A model generated the notes under the pieces. That model was not told where the DNA came from and searched no databases. It saw nothing but the letters and a program-made list of their open reading frames with translations. Shown in pieces: positions 52,852 to 63,243 of a stretch of 64,000 nt of DNA. The stretch spans positions 31,188,001 to 31,252,000 of the forward strand of contig NC_079883.1 in the NCBI RefSeq assembly GCF_029227915.1. The letters are read 5' to 3'. This DNA comes from Hydractinia symbiolongicarpus (Eukaryota > Cnidaria > Hydrozoa > Anthoathecata > Hydractiniidae). The position numbers and the translations under genes were made by a program. How positions within the stretch are numbered: the first letter of the stretch is position 1; every line of letters begins with the position of its first letter.

Positions 52852-55480
52852 GTCGTTCATGAAGTGAGTTTACTCACTGGGTACTTTCTTTGTATACATT
52901 TGACTATACGGGCCGAGTACGGATTTACGGGAAGTCGCGGGTTTTTGTTTGCCTGCGATTAAACTTCTTTTATTCAGCGTCTCATCAAAAATGAAAACAT
53001 TTTTAAAAACTACAAGTCTCATGGCCTTTAGTGGTGAAATAGTAGTTTAAAAAATCGTTCGGGAAATCAGTTTACACCCTGGGTACTTTCTTTGTATACT
53101 TTTGCCTATACGGGCCGAGTCCGGGATTTACGGGAAGTCGCGGGTTTTCGTTTGTCGGCGATTAAACTTCTTTTATTCAGCGTCTCATCAAAAATGAAAA
53201 CATTTTTTAAAACTACAAGTCTCATGTGCTATAGTGGTGAAATAATAATTTAAAAAATCGTTCGGGAAATGAGTTTACTCCCTGGGTACTTTCTTTGTAT
53301 ACTTTTGACTATACTGGCCGAGTCCGGATTTACGGGAAGTCGCGGGTTTTCGTTTGCCGGCGATTAAACCACTTTCATTAAGCGTCTCATCGAAAATGAA
53401 AACATTTCTGAAAACTACAAGTCTCATGCGTTTTAGTGGTGAAAAAATAATTTAAAAAATCGTTTGGGAAATGAGTTTACTCCCTGGGTACTTTCTTTGT
53501 ATACTTTTGACTATACGGGCCGAGTCCGGCTTTACGGGAAATCGCAGGTTTTCGTTTGCCGGCGATTAAACTTCTTTTGTTCAGCGTCTCATCAAAAATG
53601 AAAACATTTTTGAAAACTACAAGTCTCATGCGTTTTAGTAGTGAAAAAATAATTTAAAAAATCGTTCGGGAAATGAGTTTACTCCCTGGGTACTTTCTTT
53701 GTATACTTTTGAGTATACGGGCCGAGTCCGGGATTTACGGGAAATCGCAGGTTTTCGTTTGCCGGCGATTAAACTTCTTTTATTCAGCGTCTGATAAAAA
53801 ATGAAAACATTTATAAAAACTACAAGTCTCATGCGTTTTAGTGGTGAAAAAATAATTTAAAAAATCGTTCGGGAAATGAGTTTACTCACCGGGTACTTTC
53901 TTTGTATACTTTTGACTATACGGGCCGAGTCCAGATTTACGGGAAGTCGCGGGTTTTCGTTTGCCGGCGATTAAACTTCTTTTATTCAGCGTCTCATCAA
54001 AAATGAAAACATTTTTAAAAACTACAAGTCTCATGCGTTTTAGTAGTGAAAAAATAATTTAAAAAATCGTTCGGAAAATGAGTTTACTCCCTGGGTACTT
54101 TCTTTGTATACTTTTGACTATGCGGGCCAAGCCCGGGATTTACGGGAAATCGCGGGTTTTTGTTGGCCGGCGATTAAACCACTTTCATTAAACGTCTCAT
54201 CAAAAATGAAAACATTTCTGAAAACTACAAGTCTCATGCGTTTTAGTGGTGAAAAAATAATTTAAAAAGTCGTTCATGAAGTGAGTTTACTCACTGGGTA
54301 CTTTCTTTGTATACATTTGACTATACGGGCCGAGTACGGATTTACGGGAAGTCGCGGGTTTTTGTTTGCCTGTGATTAAACTTCTTTTATTCAGCGTCTC
54401 ATCAAAAATGAAAACATTTTTAAAAACTACAAGTCTCATGGCCTTTAGTGGTGAAATAGTAGTTTAAAAAATCGTTCGGGAAATCAGTTTACACCCTGGG
54501 TACTTTCTTTGTATACTTTTGCCTTTACGGGCCGAGTCCGGGATTTACGGGAAGTCGCGGGTTTTCGTTTGTCGGCGATTAAACTTCTTTTATTCAGCGT
54601 CTCATCAAAAATGAAAACATTTTTTAAAACTACAAGTCTCATGTGCTATAGTGGTGAAATAATAATTTAAAAAATCGTTCGGGAAATGAGTTTACTCCCT
54701 GGGTACTTTCTTTGTATACTTTTGACTATACGGGCCGAGTCCGGATTTACGGGAAGTCGCGGGTTTTCGTTTGCCGGCGATTAAACCACTTTCATTAAGC
54801 GTCTCATCAAAAATGAAAACATTTCTGAAAACTACAAGTCTCATGCGTTTTAGTGGTGAAAAAATAATTTAAAAAATCCTTCGGGAAATGAGTGTACTCC
54901 CTGGGTACTTTCTTCGTATACTTTTGACTATACGGGCCGAGTCCGGGACTTACGGGAAATCGCAGGTTTTCGTTTGCCGGCGATTAAACTTCTTTTATTC
55001 AGCGTCTCATCAAAAATAAAAACATTTTTAAAAACTACAAGTCTCATGCGTTTTAGTGGTGAAAAAATAATTTAAAAAATCGTTCGGGAAATAAGTTTAC
55101 TCCCTGGGTACTTTCTTTGTATACTTTTGACTATACGGGCCGAGTCCGGCTTTACGGGAAATCGCAGGTTTTCGTTTGCCGGCGATTAAACTTCTTTTGT
55201 TCAGCGTCTCATCGAAAATGAAAACATTTTTGAAAACTACAAGTCTCATGTGCTATAGTGGTGAAATAATAATTTAAAAAATCGTTCGGAAAATGAGTTT
55301 ACTCCCTGGGTACTTTCTTTGTATACTTTTGACTATACGGGCCGAGTCCGGATTTACGGGAAGTCGCGGGTTTTCGTTTGCCGGCGATTAAACCACTTTC
55401 ATTAAGCGTCTCATCAAAAATGAAAACATTTCTGAAAACTACAAGTCTCATGCGTTTTAGTGGTGAAAAAATAATTTAAA
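52852..55480. repeat. 5.09 kb superrepeat, copy 3 (partial)
   Basis: Collinear with copies 1 and 2, but the first interval is 1,417 bp instead of 1,620 because one monomer was lost at a hybrid junction near 54,125. AATCCTTCGGG follows at about 54,878, 4,367 bp from its copy-2 counterpart, consistent with that single loss. After about 55.5 kb the order changes to the right-hand pattern. Confidence 0.9.
54080..54165. repeat. Hybrid monomer made by in-register exchange
   Basis: The left part, with AGTAGTG, CGGAAAATGAG and CTATGCGGGCC, is the monomer seen at about 44.39 and 49.48 kb. The right part, AAGCCCGGGATTTACGGG with GGGTTTTTGTTGGCCGG, belongs to the monomer that normally comes one unit later. 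The G at 54122 marks the left parent and the A at 54129 marks the right parent, so the exchange lies within CGGGCC at 54123-54128. One monomer was lost. Confidence 0.9.
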
Positions 55481-58400
55481 AAATCGTTCGGGAAATGAGT
55501 TTACTCCCTGGGTCCTTTCTTTGTATACTTTTGACTATACGGGCCGAGTCCGGGACTTACGGGAAATCGCTGGTTTTCGTTTGCCGGCGATTAAACTTCT
55601 TTTATTCAGCGTCTCATCAAAAATGAAAACATTTTTGAAAACTACAAGTCTCATGCGTTTGAGTGGTGAAAAAATAATTTAAAAAATCGTTCGGGAAATG
55701 AGTTTACTCCCCGGGTACTTTCTTTGTATACTTTTGACTATACGGGCCGAGTCCGGATTTACGGGAAGTCGCGGGTTTTCGTTTGCCGGCGATTAAACTT
55801 CTTTTATTCAGCGTCTCATCAAAAATGAAAACATTTTTAAAAACTACAAGTCTCATGGCCTTTAGTGGTGAAATAATAATTTAAAAAATCGTTCGGGAAA
55901 TGAGTTTACTCCCTGGGTACTTTCTTTGTATACTTTTGACTATACAGGCCGAGTCCGGGATTTACGGGAAATCGCGGGTTTTCGTTTGCCGGCGATTAAA
56001 CTTCTTTTATTCACCGTCTCATCAAAAATGAAAACATTTTTAAAAACTACAAGTCTCATGCGTTTTAGTGGTAAAAAAATAATTTAAAAAATCGTTCGGG
56101 AAATGAGTTTACTCCCTGGGTACTTTCTTTGTATACTTTTGACTATACGGGCCGAGTCCGGGATTTACGGGAAGTCGCGGGTTTTCGTTTGAGGGCGATT
56201 AAACTTCTTTTATTCAGCGTCTCATCAAAAATGAAAACAGTTTTAAAAACTACAAGTCTCATGGGCTTTAGTGGTGAAATAATAATTTAGAATATCGTTC
56301 GGGAAATGCGTTTACACCCTGGGTACTTTCTTTGTATACTTTTGACTATACGGGCCGAGTCCGGGATTTACGGGAAATCGCAGGTTTTCGTTTGCCGGCG
56401 ATTAAACTTCTTTTATTCAGCGTCTCATCAAAAATGAAAACATTTTTGAAAACTACAAGTCTCATGCGTTTTAGTGGTGAAAAAATAATTTAAAAAATCG
56501 TTCGGGAAATGAGTTTACTCCCTGGGTCCTTTCTTTGTATACTTTTGACTATACGGGCTGAGTCCGGGACTTACGGGAAATCGCAGGTTTTCGTTTGCCG
56601 GCGATTAAACTTCTTTTATTCAGCGTCTCATCAAAAATGAAAACATTTTTGAAAACTACAAGTCTCATGCGTTTGAGTGGTGAAAAAATAATTTAAAAAA
56701 TCGTTCGGGAAATGAGTTTACTCCCCGGGTACTTTCTTTGTATACTTTTGACTATACGGGCCAAATCCGGATTTACGGGAAGTCGCGGGTTTTCGTTTGC
56801 CGGCGATTAAACTTCTTTTATTCAGCGTCTCATCAAAAATGAAAACATTTTTAAAAACTACAAGTCTCATGGCCTTTAGTGGTGAAATAATAATTTAAAA
56901 AATCGTTCGGGAAATGAGTTTACTCCCTGGGTACTTTCTTTGTATACTTTTGACTATACAGGCCGAGTCCGGGATTTACGGGAAATCGCGGGTTTTCGTT
57001 TGCCGGCGATTAAACTTCTTTTATTCACCGTCTCATCCAAAATGAAAACATTTTTAAAAACTACAAGTCTCATGCGTTTTAGTGGTAAAAAAATAATTTA
57101 AAAAATCGTTCGGGAAATGAGTTTACTCCCTGGGTACTTTCTTTGTATACTTTTGACTATACGGGCCCAGTCCGGGATTTACGGGAAATCGCAGGTTTTC
57201 GTTTGCCGGCGATTAAACTTCTTTTATTCAGCGTCTCATCAAAAATGAAAACATTTTTGAAAACTACAAGTCTCATGTGCTATAGTGGTGAAGTAATAAT
57301 TTAAAAAATCGTTCGGGAAATGAGTTTACTCCCTGGGTACTTTCTTTGTATACTTTTGACTATACGGGCCGAGTCCGGATTTACGGGAAGTCGCGGGTTT
57401 TCGTTTGCCGGCGATTAAACCACTTTCATTAAGCGTCTCATCAAAAATGAAAACATTTCTGAAAACTACAAGTCTCATGCGTTTTAGTGGTGAAAAAATA
57501 ATTTAAAAAATCGTACGGAAAATGAGTTTACTCCCTGGGTCCTTTCTTTGTATACTTTTGACTATACGGGCCGAGTCCGGGAGTTACGGGAAATCGCAGG
57601 TTTTCGTTTGCCGGCGATTAAACTTCTTTTATTCAGCGTCTCATCAAAAATGAAAACATTTTTGAAAACTACAAGTCTCATGCGTTTGAGTGGTGAAAAA
57701 ATAATTTAAAAAATCGTTCGGGAAATGAGTTTACTCCCCGGGTACTTTCTTTGTATACTTTTGACTATACGGACCGAGTCCGGATTTACGGGAAGTCGCG
57801 GGTTTTCGTTTGCCGGCGATTAAACTTCTTTTATTCAGCGTCTCATCAAAAATGAAAACATTTTTAAAAACTACAAGTCTCATGGCCTTTAGTGGTGAAA
57901 TAATAATTTAAAAAATCGTTCGGGAAATGAGTTTACTCCCTGGGTACTTTCTTTGTATACTTTTGACTATACAGGCCGAGTCCGGGATTTACGGGAAATC
58001 GCGGGTTTTCGTTTGCCGGCGATTAAACTTCTTTTATTCACCGTCTCAACAAAAATGAAAACATTTTTAAAAACTACAAGTCTCATGCGTTTTAGTGGTA
58101 AAAAAATAATTTAAAAAATCGTTCGGGAAATGAGTTTACTCCCTGGGTACTTTCTTTGTATACTTTTGACTATACGGGCCGAGTCCGGGATTTACGGGAA
58201 GTCGCGGGTTTTCGTTTGAGGGCGATTAAACTTCTTTTATTCAGCGTCTCATCAAAAATGAAAACAGTTTTAAAAACTACAAGTCTCATGGGCTTTAGTG
58301 GTGAAATAATAATTTAAAATATCGTTCGGGAAATGCGTTTACACCCTGGGTACTTTCTTTGTATACTTTTGACTATACGGGCCGAGTCCGGGATTTACGG

Positions 58401-60171
58401 GAAATCGCAGGTTTTCGTTTGCCGGCGATTAAACTTCTTTTATTCAGCGTCTCATCAAAAATGAAAACATTTTTGAAAACTACAAGTCTCATGTGCTATA
58501 GTGGTGAAATAATAATTTAAAAAATCGTTCGGGAAATGAGTTTACTCCCTGGGTACTTTCTTTGTATACTTTTGACTATACGGGCCGAGTTCGGCTTTAC
58601 GGGAAATCGCAGGTTTTCGTTTGCCGGCGATTAAACTTCTTTTGTTCAGCGTCTCATCGAAAATGAAAACATTTTTGAAAACTACAAGTCTCATGTGCTA
58701 TAGTGGTGAAATAATAATTTAAAAAATCGTTCGGGAAATGAGTTTACTCCCTGGGTACTTTCTTTGTATACTTTTGACTATACTGGCCGAGTCCGGATTT
58801 ACGGGAAGTCGCGGGTTTTCGTTTGCCGGCGATTAAACCACTTTCATTAAGCGTCTCATCAAAAATGAAAACATTTCTGAAAACTACAAGTCTCATGCGT
58901 TTTAGTGGTGAAAAAATAATTTAAAAAATCGTTCGGGAAATGAGTTTACTCCCTGGGTCCTTTCTTTGTATACTTTTGACTATACGGGCTGAGTCCGGGA
59001 CTTACGGGAAATCGCAGGTTTTCGTTTGCCGGCGATTAAACTTCTTTTATTCAGCGTCTCATCAAAAATAAAAACATTTTTGAAAACTACAAGTCTCATG
59101 CGTTTGAGTGGTGAAAAAATAATTTAAAAAATCGTTCGGGAAATGAGTTTACTCCCCGGGTACTTTCTTTGTATACTTTTGACTATACGGGCCGAGTCCG
59201 GATTTACGGGAAGTCGCGGGTTTTCGTTTGCCGGCGATTAAACTTCTTTTATTCAGCGTCTCATCAAAAATGAAAACATTTTTAAAAACTACAAGTCTCA
59301 TGCGTTTTAGTGGTAAAAAAATAATTTAAAAAATCGTTCGGGAAATGAGTTTACTCCCTGGGTACTTTCTTTGTATACTTTTGACTATACGGGCCGAGTC
59401 CGGGATTTACGGGAAGTCGCGGGTTTTCGTTTGAGGGCGATTAAACTTCTTTTATTCAGCGTCTCATCAAAAATGAAAACAGTTTTAAAAACTACAAGTC
59501 TCATGGGCTTTAGTGGTGAAATAATAATTTAAAATATCGTTCGGGAAATGCGTTTACACCCTGGGTACTTTCTTTGTATACTTTTGACTATACGGGCCGA
59601 GTCCGGGATTTACGGGAAATCGCAGGTTTTCGTTTGCCGGCGATTAAACTTCTTTTATTCAGCGTCTCATCAAAAATGAAAACATTTTTAAAAACTACAA
59701 GTCTCATGCGTTTTAGTGGTAAAAAAATAATTTAAAAAATCGTTCGGGAAATGAGTTTACTCCCTGGGTACTTTCTTTGTATACTTTTGACTATACGGGC
59801 CGAGTCCGGGATTTACGGGAAGTCGCGGGTTTTCGTTTGAGGGCGATTAAACTTCTTTTATTCAGCGTCTCATCAAAAATGAAAACAGTTTTAAAAACTA
59901 CAAGTCTCATGGGCTTTAGTGGTGAAATAATAATTTAAAATATCGTTCGGGAAATGCGTTTACACCCTGGGTACTTTCTTTGTATACTTTTGACTATACG
60001 GGCCGAGTCCGGGATTTACGGGAAATCGCAGGTTTTCGTTTGCCGGCGATTAAACTTCTTTTATTCAGCGTCTCATCAAAAATGAAAACATTTTTGAAAA
60101 CTACAAGTCTCATGTGCTATAGTGGTGAAATAATAATTTAAAAAATCGTTCGGGAAATGAGTTTACTCCCT
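55480..60171. repeat. Right-hand segment with 5- and 7-monomer spacings
   Basis: The GGGTCCTTTCTTTG variant lies at about 55511, 56525, 57538, 58956 and 60375: spacings of 1014, 1013, 1418 and 1419 bp, or 5, 5, 7 and 7 monomers. Between markers the same small set of monomers recurs: CTCCCCGGGTAC, ATGGCCTTTAG, ATACAGGCCGAG, TTTGAGGGCG with AAAACAGTTTT, and CATGTGCTATAG. Only type B centres are present. Confidence 0.9.
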
Positions 60172-60480
60172 GGGTACTTTCTTTGTATACTTTTGACTAT
60201 ACGGGCCGAGTCCGGATTTACGGGAAGTCGCGGGTTTTCGTTTGCCGGCGATTAAACCACTTTCATTAAGCGTCTCATCAAAAATGAAAACATTTCTGAA
60301 AACTACAAGTCTCATGCGTTTTAGTGGTGAAAAAATAATTTAAAAAATCGTTCGGGAAATGAGTTTACTCCCTGGGTCCTTTCTTTGTATACTTTTGACT
60401 ATACGGGCCGAGTCCGGGAGTTACGGGAAATCGCAGGTTTTCGTTTGCCGGCGATTAAACTTCTTTTATTCAGCGTCTCA

Positions 60481-60502
60481 TCAAAAATGAAAACATTTTT
60501 GA
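60481..60502. repeat. 22 bp perfect inverted repeat in the AT-rich part of the monomer (example)
   Basis: Arms TCAAAAATG and CATTTTTGA are exact reverse complements around a 4-base AAAA loop. The element recurs in a large share of monomers across the window. Two common monomer classes break it at different places: TTTTTAAAAAC replaces the outer G, and CATTTCTGA puts a mismatch inside the right arm. It lies between two GTCTCAT direct repeats whose starts are 37 bp apart. It could extrude as a short cruciform or bind a dimeric protein, but nothing here shows that it does. Confidence 0.85.
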
Positions 60503-60542
60503 AAACTACAAGTCTCATGCGTTTGAGTGGTGAAAAAATAAT

Positions 60543-60744
60543 TTAAAAAATCGTTCGGGAAATGAGTTTACTCCCCGGGTACTTTCTTTGTATACTTTTG
60601 ACTATACGGGCCGAGTCCGGATTTACGGGAAGTCGCGGGTTTTCGTTTGCCGGCGATTAAACTTCTTTTATTCAGCGTCTCATCAAAAATGAAAACATTT
60701 TTAAAAACTACAAGTCTCATGGCCTTTAGTGGTGAAATAATAAT
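60543..60744. repeat. Representative type B monomer, 202 bp
   Basis: Phase is set arbitrarily at TTAAAAAATCG. Monomer positions: A-tract 3-8; GTATAC palindrome 48-53; type-B diagnostic CGGGCCGAGTCCGG 65-78; CGGGAAGTCGCGGG 84-97; GCCGGC palindrome 107-112; CTTCTTTTATTCAGC around 120-134; first GTCTCAT 135-141; inverted-repeat region 141-162; second GTCTCAT 172-178; TTAGTGG 184-190; then the A-rich end. The standard version of this monomer hand-counts to 76 G+C of 202 and 13 CpG, with 35 C and 41 G giving about 7 expected. This copy carries the ATGGCC variant near 178-183, used with others to track higher-order units, and a CCCCGGG variant in place of CCCTGGG near 31-37. Type B is the only type clearly present after about 54.1 kb. 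Confidence 0.93.
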
Positions 60745-61791
60745 TTAAAAAATCGTTCGGGAAATGAGTTTACTCCCTGGGTACTTTCTTTGTATACTTT
60801 TGACTATACGGGCCGAGTCCGGGATTTACGGGAAATCGCAGGTTTTCGTTTGCCGGCGATTAAACTTCTTTTATTCAGCGTCTCATCAAAAATGAAAACA
60901 TTTTTGAAAACTACAAGTCTCATGTGCTATAGTGGTGAAATAATAATTTAAAAAATCGTTCGGGAAATGAGTTTACTCCCTGGGTACTTTCTTTGTATAC
61001 TTTTGACTATACGGGCCGAGTCCGGATTTACGGGAAGTCGCGGGTTTTCGTTTGCCGGCGATTAAACCACTTTCATTAAGCGTCTCATCAAAAATGAAAA
61101 CATTTCTGAAAACTACAAGTCTCATGCGTTTTAGTGGTGAAAAAATAATTTAAAAAATCGTTCGGGAAATGAGTTTACTCCCTGGGTCCTTTCTTTGTAT
61201 ACTTTTGACTATACGGGCTGAGTCCGGGACTTACGGGAAATCGCAGGTTTTCGTTTGCCGGCGATTAAACTTCTTTTATTCAGCGTCTCATCAAAAATAA
61301 AAACATTTTTGAAAACTACAAGTCTCATGCGTTTGAGTGGTGAAAAAATAATTTAAAAAATCGTTCGGGAAATGAGTTTACTCCACGGGTACTTTCTTTG
61401 TATACTTTTGACTATACGGGCCGAGTCCGGATTTACGGGAAGTCGCGGGTTTTCGTTTGCCGGCGATTAAACTTCTTTTATTCAGCGTCTCATCAAAAAT
61501 GAAAAGATTTTTAAAAACTACAAGTCTCATGCGTTTTAGTGGTAAAAAAATAATTTAAAAAATCGTTCGGGAAATGAGTTTACTCCCTGGGTACTTTCTT
61601 TGTATACTTTTGACTATACGGGCTGAGTCCGGGACTTACGGGAAATCGCAGGTTTTCGTTTGCCGGCGATTAAACTTCTTTTATTCAGCGTCTCATCAAA
61701 AATAAAAACATTTTTGAAAACTACAAGTCTCATGCGTTTGAGTGGTGAAAAAATAATTTAAAAAATCGTTCGGGAAATGAGTTTACTCCAC

Positions 61792-63243
61792 GGGTACTTT
61801 CTTTGTATACTTTTGACTATACGGGCCGAGTCCGGATTTACGGGAAGTCGCGGGTTTTCGTTTGCCGGCGATTAAACCACTTTCATTAAGCGTCTCATCA
61901 AAAATGAAAACATTTCTGAAAACTACAAGTCTCATGCGTTTTAGTGGTGAAAAAATAATTTAAAAAATCGTTCGGGAAATGAGTTTACTCCCTGGGTCCT
62001 TTCTTTGTATACTTTTGACTATACGGGCCGAGTCCGGGAGTTACGGGAAATCGCAGGTTTTCGTTTGCCGGCGATTAAACTTCTTTTATTCAGCGTCTCA
62101 TCAAAAATGAAAACATTTTTGAAAACTACAAGTCTCATGCGTTTGAGTGGTGAAAAAATAATTTAAAAAATCGTTCGGGAAATGAGTTTACTCCCCGGGT
62201 ACTTTCTTTGTATACTTTTGACTATACGGGCCGAGTCCGGATTTACGGGAAGTCGCGGGTTTTCGTTTGCCGGCGATTAAACTTCTTTTATTCAGCGTCT
62301 CATCAAAAATGAAAACATTTTTAAAAACTACAAGTCTCATGGCCTTTAGTGGTGAAATAATAATTTAAAAAATCGTTCGGGAAATGAGTTTACTCCCTGG
62401 GTACTTTCTTTGTATACTTTTGACTATACGGGCCGAGTCCGGGATTTACGGGAAATCGCAGGTTTTCGTTTGCCGGCGATTAAACTTCTTTTATTCAGCG
62501 TCTCATCAAAAATGAAAACATTTTTGAAAACTACAAGTCTCATGTGCTATAGTGGTGAAATAATAATTTAAAAAATCGTTCGGGAAATGAGTTTACTCCC
62601 TGGGTACTTTCTTTGTATACTTTTGACTATACGGGCCGAGTCCGGATTTACGGGAAGTCGCGGGTTTTCGTTTGCCGGCGATTAAACCACTTTCATTAAG
62701 CGTCTCATCAAAAATGAAAACATTTCTGAAAACTACAAGTCTCATGCGTTTTAGTGGTGAAAAAATAATTTAAAAAATCGTTCGGGAAATGAGTTTACTC
62801 CCTGGGTCCTTTCTTTGTATACTTTTGACTATACGGGCTGAGTCCGGGACTTACGGGAAATCGCAGGTTTTCGTTTGCCGGCGATTAAACTTCTTTTATT
62901 CAGCGTCTCATCAAAAATAAAAACATTTTTGAAAACTACAAGTCTCATGCGTTTGAGTGGTGAAAAAATAATTTAAAAAATCGTTCGGGAAATGAGTTTA
63001 CTCCACGGGTACTTTCTTTGTATACTTTTGACTATACGGGCCGAGTCCGGATTTACGGGAAGTCGCGGGTTTTCGTTTGCCGGCGATTAAACTTCTTTTA
63101 TTCAGCGTCTCATCAAAAATGAAAACATTTTTAAAAACTACAAGTCTCATGCGTTTTAGTGGTAAAAAAATAATTTAAAAAATCGTTCGGGAAATGAGTT
63201 TACTCCCTGGGTACTTTCTTTGTATACTTTTGACTATACGGGC
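61792..63243. repeat. 8-monomer (1,620 bp) tandem unit, copy 2
   Basis: Near-perfect copy of the preceding unit; the match ends at 63243, where the TTTGAGGGCG monomer follows instead of the GGGCTGAGTCC monomer. GGGTCC markers lie at 61995 and 62805, again four monomers apart. Confidence 0.93.

Larger units (their letters stand above)
60172..61791. repeat. 8-monomer (1,620 bp) tandem unit, copy 1
   Basis: Positions 60172-61623 match 61792-63243 base for base at an offset of exactly 1,620 bp, with one mismatch at 61506 (G here, C at 63126). Inside it, GGGTCC markers at 60375 and 61185 are four monomers apart. Confidence 0.93.

Noticed and set aside
22269-53832. Minus-strand open reading frames of 61-79 codons, repeated at several places
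   Set aside because: Reverse complement of the same satellite. Copies sit exactly one HOR unit apart (for example 810 or 5,090 bp), have no recognisable domain and no support as genes.
60481-60502. Rho-independent terminator or bacterial regulatory hairpin
   Set aside because: The stem is almost entirely A:T and repeats in every unit of a eukaryote-like satellite; there is no gene upstream to terminate.
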